Of a stretch of DNA of 64,000 bases, positions 1 through 9,563 are shown one piece after another (position 1 is the first letter of the stretch; every line of letters begins with the position of its first letter). The notes beneath the pieces are model-generated. The model made no database searches, had not been told where the DNA came from, and was given only the letters and a program-made list of their open reading frames with translations. Made by a program: the position numbers and the translations under genes. The stretch lies in contig NZ_CP053351.1 in the NCBI RefSeq assembly GCF_013394655.1, positions 4,380,001-4,444,000 of the forward strand, written 5' to 3'. The stretch is from Winogradskyella schleiferi. GTDB lineage: Bacteria; Bacteroidota; Bacteroidia; Flavobacteriales; Flavobacteriaceae.

Positions 1-1781
1 TCTGCCAATTCTTTTCGAGCCTCAAAAATATAATCTTCGTCTCGCTTTGGTTGTTTAGCTAATCTACGTAGGCTTTCTTCATCGTATTTTATGAAATTTT
101 GGGCTTGTCTAGCAACGGTGTATTTTCTAAAGCCTAATTTGTTTAGCACATCACTAGCTAATGCTAAAGATGTATCTAACGATTCTCTATATATGTTTTC
201 GATTCCAAGATTAACCAAGTCATAGGCATCATAACGGTTTTTTGCACGAATCATTAATTCTACTTGAGGATAATTATCTTTTACCAATTGGGTTACTTTC
301 TTTGTAACGCTAGGATTATCAATAGCACAAATTAAAATTTTGGCTTCCGCTATTCCGGCAGATTCTAATAAATCTAATCTCGTTGCATCACCATAATAGA
401 CTTCAAATCCCATTTTACGTAGAAAGTCCACACGGTTAGAATCAAAATCTAAAATAGTAGCCTCTACACCATGCGAACGCAAAAAACGCCCAACCGTACT
501 TCCAAAATGACCAAATCCAACCAAAATAACCTTTTGTGATTTAGCAATATGGTCCATTGGTCGTTTGATAGATTCTTTGGTACCTACTTTTGGCAGAATA
601 AACCGCTCATTTAGCATGCCCAAAATTGGTGATAAGGACATGCTAAGAGCAGTAATGACCAATAAAATGTCCATTTGTTCTTGTTCTAAAATATTAAGTC
701 CAAATGCGAACGACAACAATACAAATGCAAATTCACCGATTTGCGATAAATTAAAGGTGAGCAATAATTTTTGGTCTAATTTTAGCTTAAAAATATGACC
801 AACTACAAATAGCACAATTGCTTTTAACGCAATGACTGAAATTAGAATTCCTCCAATAGTTAATGGACTTTTAGCAATGACTATAAAGTTAATGGATGCA
901 CCAACTGCCATAAAAAACAGTCCTAATAATAGATTTTTGAAAGGTTCTAAGGTACTTTCCAATTCGTGTTTAAATTCACTATTAGACAAAACCACGCCAC
1001 CCAGAAAAGCACCTAAAGCTGGACTAATCCCAACAAATTCCATTAAATACGATATAGAAAATACAATTAAAAAAGCAGCAGCTATCAGTAATTCGCGCAC
1101 GCCAGTTTTAGCAACTTTCCGTAGCATTGGCACAATTAAATATTGACCAGCGACCACAATTAAAACAACAGATAGAATAATGGCTAACGTTTGAAACCCT
1201 AAGGGTAAACTTTCTAGTAAACTGACTTCTGCTGGATGGTCTCCGGTTGTTGCAACGCTATTAGAACTAGACAACAAAGGCAAAACACCAAGCATAAAAA
1301 TAACAATGATATCCTGAAACAATAGTATTGAAAATGATGATGATCCAGATGTGGTTTCCATCATACCCTTTTCTTTAATGGTTTGCATGGCAATTGCTGT
1401 AGAAGATAGTGCTACGGCCATAGAAATGACCAAAGCCACAGTAGAATCATAACCCAAGGCAATGAATAATCCGTAAGACAAGAGCATAGTTAGGCCTACT
1501 TGAAGGCCTCCCATTCCTAAAATGGTTTTTCGCATTTGCCAGAAGTTCTTGGGTTCAATTTCTAAACCAATTAAAAAGAGCATCATAACCACGCCAAATT
1601 CGGCAAAATGCAATATATCATCACCTTCTTCTCCAATAAACCCTAAGACGTAAGGACCAATTAAAACTCCTGCTAATAAATAACCAATAACAGAACTTAG
1701 TCCGACACGTTTCGCTATAAAAACACAAATTATAGCTCCTGCAAGGAAGACTATAGCTTCAAAAAGTAAACTTCCTGTCAT
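1..1781 (-). CDS. Kef-type CPA2 cation/proton antiporter with RCK domain (3' end beyond window)
   Basis: Reading the minus strand from the ATG at 1781 gives an uninterrupted frame of 593 codons that runs off the left edge, so only the extreme C-terminus is missing. The first ~390 residues are strongly hydrophobic, with the GYLLAGVLIGP and FLIGLEI signatures of CPA2 Na+(K+)/H+ exchangers. A Rossmann RCK/TrkA-N domain follows, with the VGFGHFGS nucleotide-binding motif and acidic DFDSNRV. The family moves K+ or Na+ against H+ across the inner membrane and is gated by nucleotide or glutathione ligands. The ATG lies 1 nt after the stop of the KefF-like gene, so the two are surely co-transcribed. 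KefB versus KefC cannot be decided here. Confidence 0.9.
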   Translation of the reverse strand, partial: MTGSLLFEAIVFLAGAIICVFIAKRVGLSSVIGYLLAGVLIGPYVLGFIGEEGDDILHFAEFGVVMMLFLIGLEIEPKNFWQMRKTILGMGGLQVGLTMLLSYGLFIALGYDSTVALVISMAVALSSTAIAMQTIKEKGMMETTSGSSSFSILLFQDIIVIFMLGVLPLLSSSNSVATTGDHPAEVSLLESLPLGFQTLAIILSVVLIVVAGQYLIVPMLRKVAKTGVRELLIAAAFLIVFSISYLMEFVGISPALGAFLGGVVLSNSEFKHELESTLEPFKNLLLGLFFMAVGASINFIVIAKSPLTIGGILISVIALKAIVLFVVGHIFKLKLDQKLLLTFNLSQIGEFAFVLLSFAFGLNILEQEQMDILLVITALSMSLSPILGMLNERFILPKVGTKESIKRPMDHIAKSQKVILVGFGHFGSTVGRFLRSHGVEATILDFDSNRVDFLRKMGFEVYYGDATRLDLLESAGIAEAKILICAIDNPSVTKKVTQLVKDNYPQVELMIRAKNRYDAYDLVNLGIENIYRESLDTSLALASDVLNKLGFRKYTVARQAQNFIKYDEESLRRLAKQPKRDEDYIFEARKELA

Positions 1782-1782
1782 A

Positions 1783-2376
1783 TTAATAAGAGAGTATTGG
1801 TAAGTCGTTTACAAAAAAACAATCTGATAATGCTTCTTGCTTAAAATCTGATTTTAAAATATCCAAAAGCACTTCATATTGATTGGCATAGTTTTCTAAA
1901 TTCTCGTCAGACAAGGTGTGTGTCCCCATCACTGCAAAAGGTGGTAAATAATGCATGCCGCATAATTTAGCGGTTTGCTCAAATGGTCTTAAAAACTGAT
2001 TCACCGTAAAACTGTTGTACCCTTCAGAACAATATACTTCTCTTGTGCCACCAGTTGTAATGACATTAATAACTGTTTTACCTTCCAAAGCCTTGCCTTC
2101 AGGTCCATAAGCCCAATTAAACTCTAATACCATATCTTTCCATTGTTTTAAAATGGCAGGACCGCTATACCAATAGAATGGATGGTGCCAAATAATCACA
2201 TCGTGCTGTTCTAACAACGCTTGCTCACGATTTACATCTATATGGAAATTTGGATAGTGCTCATACAAATCGTGAAAAGTGATATGGCTTTCACCCTTCA
2301 AACGCTGTATTAATGCTTTATTGGCTCTGGACTTTTCAAATTTTGGATGTGCAAATAAGATAAGAATCTTTTTCAT
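1783..2376 (-). CDS. KefF/KefG-like NAD(P)H:quinone oxidoreductase (flavodoxin-like fold)
   Basis: This 197-residue protein begins MKKILILFAHP, the first strand and phosphate loop of the Flavodoxin_2/NQO family. It also carries the family's HHPFYWYSGPAILKQW segment and the TTGG turn near residue 108. In enteric bacteria such soluble FMN proteins bind the Kef antiporter and are needed for full activity while reducing quinones. The gene sits directly upstream of the antiporter with 1 nt between stop and start, which supports that partnership. The length is normal for the family. Regulation is not visible; the upstream spacer belongs to the neighbouring operon's 3' region. Confidence 0.88.
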   Translation of the reverse strand: MKKILILFAHPKFEKSRANKALIQRLKGESHITFHDLYEHYPNFHIDVNREQALLEQHDVIIWHHPFYWYSGPAILKQWKDMVLEFNWAYGPEGKALEGKTVINVITTGGTREVYCSEGYNSFTVNQFLRPFEQTAKLCGMHYLPPFAVMGTHTLSDENLENYANQYEVLLDILKSDFKQEALSDCFFVNDLPILSY

Positions 2377-2525
2377 TCAACGAATTTAATCAAAATAAGT
2401 AATCGTATAGGTATTGGTAATTATTCCTTTCAAGTTATAAATTATTGTGTTTAGCTCATTCTTCACGAAAAGCTTGCAAAATAGTGTATGCTTTTGGGTA
2501 ATATTTTCCTAAACCACTATAGAAA

Positions 2526-2561
2526 AGAGGGCTTAAAGTATTTTAAATACTCAAACCCTCT
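2526..2561 (-). terminator. hairpin terminator candidate
   Basis: AGAGGG (2526-2531) pairs with CCCTCT (2556-2561), with an inner AGTAT/ATACT stem. Read on the minus strand the stem is followed by TTTTC. It would end the gbsR-MFP-RND-TolC transcript about 270 nt past the TolC stop, before the kef pair. Confidence 0.5.
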
Positions 2562-2644
2562 CTGGTAAATTAATATAACGCTGAAAATAGGGGTTTTATC
2601 ATGGCTATTAATCAACCTATTTATATCTACATAATACTAATTTA

Positions 2645-2814
2645 TTAAACTTTGAGACTACAAGTTACTAAGTCTTCTTTATTATTAATAACGACATAAA
2701 TTGTTTTTTGAAATAATACGCTCGTTTGCCAGCTCATCTAAAATAACGTCCTTACTGCCATATTGAGTAGAAATTGCAATAGAATGAATGCTTTAATAAT
2801 TCTGTTTTGGTCAT
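2645..2814 (-). pseudogene. Decayed TetR-family regulator, N-terminal helix-turn-helix remnant
   Basis: On the minus strand from the ATG at 2814, three short pieces in different frames read MTKTELLKH, then SIAISTQYGSKDVILDELAN...IISKNNLCRY, then NNKEDLV. Together they match the TetR DNA-binding layout: helix 1, small-residue turn, LAxExxISKxxLyRYF, NKExL. At least two frameshifts and several stops break the frame, and nothing resembling the ligand domain follows. It lies 20 nt after the TolC-like gene, as if a second regulator once closed the efflux operon. This is a pattern-based call on a short stretch. Confidence 0.45.
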
Positions 2815-2833
2815 CTAATCATAGCGCTTTATT

Positions 2834-4252
2834 TTATCTCCATCCGCCACCAAGTGCTTCATAAAGATCTACTACAGATACTAATTGCTGTAGTTTACTG
2901 TCTATAATATTTAATTCTGCATTTAATGCACTTTCTCTAGCTGTTAATAAATCTAAATAGTTGGCATAGCCGTTTTTAAGTAACTCATCAGAGTTAGCTT
3001 CGGCAGCACGCAACGCTTCAACTTCATTTTTTCTAAACTCAAATTTTTTGACCTCTGACTCATAACTAAAAAGAGCATCAGATACTTCGCTACCTGCAAC
3101 TAACAAGGTTTTTTGAAATTCTAACAAGGCTTGTTCTTGTTGCGCAATAGCCACCTCTTTTTGACTTTTAAGCGCACGTCGATTAAAAATAGGTTGCGTT
3201 AAACCGCCAATTATGGTAGCAAACAATGAGTTGGCACTTAATAAGTTGTCCAACTCTAAACTTTCTAACCCACCGGAAGCTGTAAGTGTTAATGAAGGAT
3301 ACAAGTTGCTTCTTGCAACATTGGTCAATTCAAACGAATTTATTAAACCATACTCCGCAGCCATTACATCTGGTCTGTTACTTAACAGTGTTGTTGGTAC
3401 ACCAAGAACCAGATCTTGTTTTATGTTTTGAATCTCTAAACTGCTTCTTTCAAAATGGTGCGGAGACTTTCCCAATAAAATACTTAGCGTATTTTCTGTT
3501 TTAAAAATTGCAGTTTCAATATCCACCTGTAAAGCCTTTGCACTGTTGTATTGCGCAATGTTTTGGTCTACAGCAACTTGTGTCACTTGTCCTGCATCCT
3601 TTAGTGCCCTAATTGTTCTTACACTGCTATCTCTGGTATTAATAGTTTGCTTGGTCACTTCTAGTTGCGCATCTAAAGCTAATAAATTGAAATAGGTATT
3701 AGCAATACTAGAGACCAACTGGGTCTTTACAGCCTGATGTCCTGCTACACTTTGCAAATAAGCCGCTTGAGTAGCTCTTTTATTACTTCTTATTTTCCCC
3801 CAAATATCTGCTTCCCAAGATAAGTTTGCTGTAATATCATAAGTATCAATAGCTCCACTAAATAAAGCTCCAAACTGACTGTTTTCTGACAACTCTTGAT
3901 GCGTTGCATTTGCACCAACGCTTACAGATGGTAAATAACCTGCTTTTCCTTGTTTGGCATAGGCTTCGGCAGCTATTATTTGCTGAAGCGCTATACGTAC
4001 ATCCATATTGTTTTGCAACCCTTCTTCTATGTATTGCTGAAGGTATTGGTCTGTAAACAAGGATTTCCAAGATACATCTGCAATAGAAATACTATCTGCA
4101 GGCAGATTTTCAGTTCTGTAAAGCGCCTCCGTTTCGATGTCTAATTCTGGTCGGGTATAATCTTTCGCTACAAAACAACTTTGTAACGTAATGGCAACGA
4201 TTAGCAAAAGTGTTCCTTTACTAAAATTTCTATGTGTTATAATTGATTTCAT
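2834..4252 (-). CDS. TolC/OprM-family outer-membrane efflux lipoprotein (RND system 1)
   Basis: The product has an N-terminal lipoprotein signal ending LQSC (Cys26 from the chosen start), then two long OEP repeats of heptad-rich helices, with the family segments SWEADIWGKI and LLSNRPDVMAAEY. It should form the trimeric outer-membrane channel of the tripartite pump. I start at the ATG at 4252, four nt after the RND stop, because it gives a compact signal peptide; an in-frame ATG at 4267 overlapping the RND gene is also possible. It is the last gene of the gbsR-MFP-RND-TolC operon. The substrate cannot be read from the sequence. Confidence 0.92.
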   Translation of the reverse strand: MKSIITHRNFSKGTLLLIVAITLQSCFVAKDYTRPELDIETEALYRTENLPADSISIADVSWKSLFTDQYLQQYIEEGLQNNMDVRIALQQIIAAEAYAKQGKAGYLPSVSVGANATHQELSENSQFGALFSGAIDTYDITANLSWEADIWGKIRSNKRATQAAYLQSVAGHQAVKTQLVSSIANTYFNLLALDAQLEVTKQTINTRDSSVRTIRALKDAGQVTQVAVDQNIAQYNSAKALQVDIETAIFKTENTLSILLGKSPHHFERSSLEIQNIKQDLVLGVPTTLLSNRPDVMAAEYGLINSFELTNVARSNLYPSLTLTASGGLESLELDNLLSANSLFATIIGGLTQPIFNRRALKSQKEVAIAQQEQALLEFQKTLLVAGSEVSDALFSYESEVKKFEFRKNEVEALRAAEANSDELLKNGYANYLDLLTARESALNAELNIIDSKLQQLVSVVDLYEALGGGWR

Positions 4253-4256
4253 TGTT

Positions 4257-7200
4257 TTAAGCTTCAATAGTTTGTTCTGTTGATTTACGAGATACTTTTT
4301 CTTGTAACCACTGAAATAGTATAAATAGAATTGGAATAACGAATACTCCTAAAATGGTACCAATAAGCATTCCGCCTGCGGCACCTGATCCAATTGAATT
4401 GTTTCCTTCTGCACCAACACCTGAAGCTAATGCTAAAGGCATTAATCCCAAGATAAAGGCAAAAGATGTCATTAAAATTGGACGTAAACGTGCTTTGGCT
4501 CCATGGATTGCTGCGTCTACAATGCTCTCGCCATTTTTTCGTCTAGCTAAAGCAAACTCGACAATAAGTATGGCATTTTTAGCCAATAGACCAATAAGCA
4601 TAATTAGAGCAATTTGGAAATATATATTGTTTTCTAATCCTAATAATTTTGTGGTTATATAAGCTCCAAAGACACCAAATGGTAATGAAAATATTACAGC
4701 AAATGGTAGCAAATAACTTTCGTATTGCGCACTTAATAAAAAGTATACAAATAAGATGCTTAGTATAAAGATAAACGTTGTTTGGTTTCCTGCGTTTACC
4801 TCTTCACGTGTTAAACCTGAGTAAGAAACTGTATAATTACTTGGTAGTTTTGCTACTTCTTCCTCAATAACTCTAATGGCATCACCTGTACTATAACCAT
4901 CGTTAGTAGCACCAGAAATCATGGTAGAATTAAAAAGGTTAAAACGTGTTACCGATTGTGGTCCATACACACGCTCTAAGGTTACAAACTGTGTTATTGG
5001 CGTCATCTCTCCAGAATCTGTACGCACATACATACTGTTTAAGGCATTCTCGTCTGCTCTATCTTCTGGTAATGCTTGAATATAGACTCTAAATTGTTTT
5101 CCATATTTAGAAAAATCTGAAGCGTATATTCCTCCAATATATCCTTGTAATGTTGAAAAAATACTATTAATTGGAACGCCTTTTTCTTTTGCTAAAGGCA
5201 CATTAACTTCCATCTCATATTGCGGATAATTGGTGCTAAAAGCCGATGTTGCATATTTAATTTCGGGATGTTTCATTAAAGCCATAGAAAAGTCTTTATT
5301 GGCTTTATCTAAGTCTGTAAACTCGCCTCCAAATTTATCTAATAAATTAACTTCAAAACCAGATGAGTTACCAAAACCACGTATACTTGGTGGCGCAAAG
5401 AAAATAATATTTGCTTCTGGTATGGTTGAGGCAATACCAAACAATTTTCCAATAATGGCTTGAGATGCCAATGATGGATCTTTACGTTCCTCCCAATCGT
5501 CTAATTCAAAAAATCCAATTCCAAAATTACTACCAGCACCACTTATTAAACTACTACCTTTAATAAATGAAACTCCAGTAACTCCTGGTAAATCTTTTGT
5601 TTTTTCAAACAACTCATTAGCTACTGCATTTGTTCTGTCTAAAGAAGCTCCTGCTGGTAATTCTATATTAGCGAAAATAATTCCTCTATCTTCATTTGGT
5701 ACAAAACCTGTAGGTGTTGTTTTGGCTGCATAAAAAATACCAATTATGGCTAATACTAATAGTAAACCAGAAATCCATTTTCTTTTGTATAGTAGTTGAA
5801 GTGATTTTCCGTATCTATCAATAGTTGCATTAAAACCACGATTGAATAAAGCGTAAAAACGTTTTAATGGCCCTTTTCCTTTTAATTCTTCGTCATCTTT
5901 ATGTTCTTTTAATAATAAGGCACATAATGCAGGACTTAAAGTTAAGGCATTTACTGCCGAAATTAATATGGCGATAATTAACGTAACACCAAACTGCTCG
6001 TAAAATACTCCTGTTGGTCCTGTAATAAAAGTTACAGGAATAAATACTGCAGCCATTACTAAGGTAATAGAAATAATAGCTCCAGAAATCTCGTTCATGG
6101 CAGTAATAGTTGCTTTTTTAGGATTGTGTTCGCCTTCATCCATTTTAGCATGAACCGCTTCTACAACTACAATAGCATCATCTACCACAATACCAATGGC
6201 GAGTACTAAAGCAAATAGTGTTAATAGATTGATAGAGTACCCAAAGACATTCAAGAAAAAGAAGGTACCAATTATAGATACAGGTACTGCTATAGCAGGA
6301 ATTAATGTAGATCTAAAATCTTGAAGAAATATAAAGACAACTAAAAATACGAGTAAAAAAGCTTCTATTAAGGTACTTATTACTTTTTCTATAGACGCAT
6401 TTAAAAATAAACTTGTATCATACGGTATTGAAATATGTAATCCTTCAGGAAGGTCTTTTTCTATAGATTGAAAAGTAGTTTTAATGTTTTCTATAATTTC
6501 CTGTGCATTGGATCCTTTGGTCTGAAAAATACCCATAAAAACTGCAGGCTTTCCTATGGTCATGGCATTAGACGCGTAGGATTGTGCATCTAACTCTATG
6601 GTTGCAATATCTTTAAGCCTCAAAAACTCTCCATTTCCTAAAGCTTTAATTACAATGTCGCTGTATTGTGCTTCGTCTTTAAAACGACCACTATACGTTA
6701 AAGTGTATGAAAAAGATTCACCATTATTTTGACCTAAAGAACCAGCAGCTGCCTCTAAATTTTGTTCAGCTAAAGCTGCAGAAACATCTGAAGGTATTAA
6801 GTTATAAGACGCTAATTTTTCTGGATTTAACCAAATACGCATAGCATAATCTTGTTGCGAAAATACACTAACGTCTCCAACACCACTAATACGTTGTACA
6901 GCAGGAATTACATTGATTTTTAAGTAATTTTGAATAAAAGTAGCGTCGTAATCTTCGTTTTCAGAATACATTGAGATAAACATCAACGCACTGGTTTCTT
7001 GCTTTTGTGTTACAACTCCTGTTTGCGTTACCTCTGAGGGTAGTAAAGGTGTCGCTCTAGCAACACGGTTTTGAACATTGACAGCAGCAATATCTGCATC
7101 TGTTTCTTGATCAAAATATACTGTAATTTCGGCTGTACCTGTATTTGATGCTGTAGAAGTAATGTACGTCATGCCTTCTACACCATTAATTTGCTCCTCG

Positions 7201-7394
7201 ATAGGTACAATAACACTCTCTAAAACGGTCTCTGCATTTGCACCTGTATAATTTGCAGTTACCTTAATAGTTGGTGGTGCAATATCTGGATATTCCTCTA
7301 TCGGTAGGCTAGTTATACTAATAACGCCTAGTAAAACTATGATAATAGAGATTACTGTTGAAAGCACTGGTCTTTCAATAAATGTTTTTAACAT
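4257..7394 (-). CDS. AcrB-like RND efflux permease, HAE1 type (system 1)
   Basis: At 1045 residues this is full length for a hydrophobe/amphiphile-efflux RND pump. It begins MLKTFIERPVLSTVIS, typical of the cytoplasmic N-helix and TM1. It has two large periplasmic porter/docking loops between TM1-2 and TM7-8, and TM4 carries the proton-relay Asp pair in [14 protein letters not shown]. The C-terminal half repeats the layout, ending in a charged tail. Antiport of H+ drives extrusion of drugs or amphiphiles through the TolC-like channel. It lies between its membrane fusion protein (25 nt upstream) and its channel, so the system is complete. Confidence 0.95.
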   Translation of the reverse strand: MLKTFIERPVLSTVISIIIVLLGVISITSLPIEEYPDIAPPTIKVTANYTGANAETVLESVIVPIEEQINGVEGMTYITSTASNTGTAEITVYFDQETDADIAAVNVQNRVARATPLLPSEVTQTGVVTQKQETSALMFISMYSENEDYDATFIQNYLKINVIPAVQRISGVGDVSVFSQQDYAMRIWLNPEKLASYNLIPSDVSAALAEQNLEAAAGSLGQNNGESFSYTLTYSGRFKDEAQYSDIVIKALGNGEFLRLKDIATIELDAQSYASNAMTIGKPAVFMGIFQTKGSNAQEIIENIKTTFQSIEKDLPEGLHISIPYDTSLFLNASIEKVISTLIEAFLLVFLVVFIFLQDFRSTLIPAIAVPVSIIGTFFFLNVFGYSINLLTLFALVLAIGIVVDDAIVVVEAVHAKMDEGEHNPKKATITAMNEISGAIISITLVMAAVFIPVTFITGPTGVFYEQFGVTLIIAILISAVNALTLSPALCALLLKEHKDDEELKGKGPLKRFYALFNRGFNATIDRYGKSLQLLYKRKWISGLLLVLAIIGIFYAAKTTPTGFVPNEDRGIIFANIELPAGASLDRTNAVANELFEKTKDLPGVTGVSFIKGSSLISGAGSNFGIGFFELDDWEERKDPSLASQAIIGKLFGIASTIPEANIIFFAPPSIRGFGNSSGFEVNLLDKFGGEFTDLDKANKDFSMALMKHPEIKYATSAFSTNYPQYEMEVNVPLAKEKGVPINSIFSTLQGYIGGIYASDFSKYGKQFRVYIQALPEDRADENALNSMYVRTDSGEMTPITQFVTLERVYGPQSVTRFNLFNSTMISGATNDGYSTGDAIRVIEEEVAKLPSNYTVSYSGLTREEVNAGNQTTFIFILSILFVYFLLSAQYESYLLPFAVIFSLPFGVFGAYITTKLLGLENNIYFQIALIMLIGLLAKNAILIVEFALARRKNGESIVDAAIHGAKARLRPILMTSFAFILGLMPLALASGVGAEGNNSIGSGAAGGMLIGTILGVFVIPILFILFQWLQEKVSRKSTEQTIEA

Positions 7395-7419
7395 GATAAA
7401 TATTATGTTAGTTGATTAT

Positions 7420-8553
7420 TTAATTTCTGAATAAGGTCGCTACAGGTTTTATAGCATCTTCAAAAGAAGTTTCTTGAGGAGAAATAGTCATTCCGTTTCT
7501 TAATTTACCAACTCCAGATACTACTATTTTATCGTTTGTTGTTAAACCAGATTCTACAACGTAAAGATTATCAACGGTTCCTTTTACTTTTAGAATGGTA
7601 GTTGCTACTTTATTGTCTTCGCCAAGCTTAAAAACCATAATGTTTCCTTGCTGGTCAAAAGTTGAAGACTGTGGTACAACAATAGCGTCTTTGTATTCTA
7701 TCGGAAATCTAATTTTACCACTGTTACCGTTGGTTAAAATTTCGTTTGGATTTTTAAAAGCAGCTCTAATTTGAATCGTTCCTGTATTTTGATTAATCTG
7801 ACCAGTACTGGTTTGAATACGTCCTTTTTCAGAATATGCTTTACCATTAGCCAATATTAAAGTTAAGTCTGGTGCATTTTTAATACGTTCTGCTTTACTT
7901 TTACCTTCCGAGCGTTGTAAATGATCAATATATTGTGCTTCGTTAAAACTAAAAAAAGCGTAAACTTCGTCTATTTGGCTCACCGTAGTTAATGGTGTTG
8001 CATCACTTGGACTAATTAAAGCACCTTCTCTAAAGTTAATAGCACCAACAAAACCATCGATTGGACTTTTAATGGTAGCGTAACCAATATTTGCTGAAAC
8101 ACCACTTAAATTTGCTTGTGCTTGTGCTAAATTTGCTTTTGCAGTTTCTAATTGTACTGGACTAATAATGTTTTTGTCCACTAGCGGAATTAATTTATCT
8201 ACCTCCACTTGTGCCACATTAACTTGTGCTTGTGCTGCACCAGCATCTTGACTTAAAGATTGCGTTTCTAGTTTAAATAATACTTGTCCTTTGCGTACTT
8301 TTTGTCCTTCGTCTACATATACTTTTTCTATATATCCAGAAGTTTTTGCTCTTACATCACTATTTACTTTACCTTCTATAGTTGCAGGGTAATCAGTATA
8401 ACCAGTTACTGTTTTAGTTTCTAATTGAGAAACAGGAAAAGGTGCAGGAGGTGCTTCAGCTTTTGCTTGGTTTTGCTCACTGTTTTCACAGCTTACAATA
8501 ACTAAGAAAATACCTAGTAGTGCTATGCTATTTAATATTCTATTTGTATTCAT
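7420..8553 (-). CDS. RND periplasmic adaptor (membrane fusion protein, AcrA-like, system 1)
   Basis: This 377-residue lipoprotein has a signal ending IVSC (Cys22). It then has a lipoyl/barrel-sandwich half (SGYIEKVYVDEGQKVRKGQ), a coiled-coil hairpin rich in Ala and Gln (AQAQVNVAQVEVDKL...AQAQANLSGV), the second lipoyl half (IKSPIDGFVGA), a beta-barrel and a membrane-proximal domain. It bridges the RND pump and the outer-membrane channel. The start lies 4 nt after the stop of the GbsR-like regulator, so regulator and pump are one transcript. Confidence 0.93.
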   Translation of the reverse strand: MNTNRILNSIALLGIFLVIVSCENSEQNQAKAEAPPAPFPVSQLETKTVTGYTDYPATIEGKVNSDVRAKTSGYIEKVYVDEGQKVRKGQVLFKLETQSLSQDAGAAQAQVNVAQVEVDKLIPLVDKNIISPVQLETAKANLAQAQANLSGVSANIGYATIKSPIDGFVGAINFREGALISPSDATPLTTVSQIDEVYAFFSFNEAQYIDHLQRSEGKSKAERIKNAPDLTLILANGKAYSEKGRIQTSTGQINQNTGTIQIRAAFKNPNEILTNGNSGKIRFPIEYKDAIVVPQSSTFDQQGNIMVFKLGEDNKVATTILKVKGTVDNLYVVESGLTTNDKIVVSGVGKLRNGMTISPQETSFEDAIKPVATLFRN

Positions 8554-8557
8554 TATT

Positions 8558-9058
8558 TTAAAGGTTGAATTTATTTTTGATTAGATTTTCTTTTAGTTCT
8601 TTCATTGATACCGAAGCACTTGCAATAAATTTGAGGTAATTATTATGAAATGTTAGGTCGAATTTCTCATCTTCTTCGGTTGCATGCTCATTTATAGCTT
8701 CTTTATAAGTTTTCATTTCCAGATGAAGCACCTTAACAGATTCCCATTCATCAATCATAGTATCGATATGGTTTAATACCGAATCTTTATTAACTACAAA
8801 GTACTTTTTACGGTCACCCGTTTTAGTGAAGTATTCTATTTTTTTTAAGTCTTGCAAATGGTTTAAGTGTGTAGATATTGTGCTCTTACTTGCGCATAAG
8901 ACTTCAACCATCTCATCGAAAGTTGTACCTCGTTTCCCTGTTAAAATAATGTACGCCATTATGCGTGCTGCAACAGGCGCTAAATTATTTTTACTTTCTA
9001 AATGGACACCTAGCTTTTCTACAAGGGCCATTTTTTTGCTACAGATTTCTTTAGTCAT
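8558..9058 (-). CDS. GbsR/MarR-type winged-helix transcriptional regulator of RND system 1
   Basis: This 166-residue protein has a winged helix-turn-helix at about residues 25-95. KRGTTFDEMVEVLCASKSTISTHLN holds the helix-turn-helix and YFTKTGDRKKYF the wing. A helical C-terminal part follows that would dimerise. It matches the GbsR subgroup of MarR proteins often found as the first gene of Bacteroidota efflux operons. A 10+10 bp palindrome lies immediately upstream of a TATATTTG -7 element, about 40 nt before the start, which suggests autorepression of the whole operon. The inducer is unknown. Confidence 0.88.
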   Translation of the reverse strand: MTKEICSKKMALVEKLGVHLESKNNLAPVAARIMAYIILTGKRGTTFDEMVEVLCASKSTISTHLNHLQDLKKIEYFTKTGDRKKYFVVNKDSVLNHIDTMIDEWESVKVLHLEMKTYKEAINEHATEEDEKFDLTFHNNYLKFIASASVSMKELKENLIKNKFNL

Positions 9059-9083
9059 AATTAAACTCTAAAAAATTACTCTG

Positions 9084-9091
9084 CAAATATA
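9084..9091 (-). promoter_or_regulatory. -7 promoter element of the gbsR-RND operon
   Basis: Read on the minus strand the bases are TATATTTG, an exact match to the Bacteroidota -7 consensus TAnnTTTG. It sits about 26 nt before the gbsR start codon. A TTTG lies 15 nt further upstream inside the palindrome, a little close for a standard -33 element. Confidence 0.6.
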
Positions 9092-9094
9092 TAA

Positions 9095-9120
9095 TTTAGT
9101 TCGGAACAAACCGAACTAAA
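9095..9120. promoter_or_regulatory. Operator palindrome upstream of gbsR
   Basis: TTTAGTTCGG (9095-9104) and CCGAACTAAA (9111-9120) are perfect inverted copies separated by six bases. The site covers the region just upstream of the -7 element, where a bound dimer would block RNA polymerase. It is the natural binding site for the GbsR/MarR-type protein encoded next to it; that link is inferred from position. Confidence 0.65.
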
Positions 9121-9167
9121 CGAAGTTAAAGTGTTGTTAAAAGATTTAAGAGGACTATCTTAAGGTC

Positions 9168-9563
9168 TTAAATAGTTGCTAAAAGCTTATTGGTATCGGT
9201 AATTATAGGATTAACTTTCTCTGAATCATAAGCATCTGGATGGGCATTATTAAAACTTCCTTTATCATTATCAAAGTACCGCCCAGATTTATTAGAATGA
9301 ATAGAATCGATTGCCAAAGAGTACAATATATCAACCCCTTTTTTAGCTGGCGACCAATGTTGTCCGTAAGCTTCTTTTGCCATTTTAGTATTTAATAATG
9401 AGCCAGGATTTACTGCAATGGTCGTAAAATTTGGATGTTCTTCTGCGAAATGAAAAGACCACATCGTTAGTGCTAGTTTACTTTGCGCATAGCTTTCGCT
9501 TGAATTTACTGTGGCTTCACCATTAAGGACAAATGATTTGAAATTAGCTGTTATAGTAAGGCG
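9168..9563 (-). pseudogene. 5'-truncated short-chain dehydrogenase/reductase (SDR)
   Basis: The open minus-strand frame is bounded upstream by a stop at 9564-9566. It encodes only the second half of an SDR: ESYAQSKLALTMW contains the catalytic YxxxK, VNPGSLLNTKM is the following PG motif, and about 75 more residues lead to a normal end. The N-terminal Rossmann strand with TGxxxGxG and the catalytic Ser region are absent, and no start-like context is present. It looks like a gene fragment left after deletion or insertion, which fits the tRNA fragment 430 nt away. A 99-residue product from the internal ATG at 9464 is possible but would lack the active-site Tyr. Confidence 0.75.

Noticed and set aside
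565..1146. Plus-strand reading frames across the first 1.2 kb
   Set aside because: They lie antisense to the Kef-type antiporter, whose minus-strand frame is continuous and shows clear transmembrane and RCK motifs.
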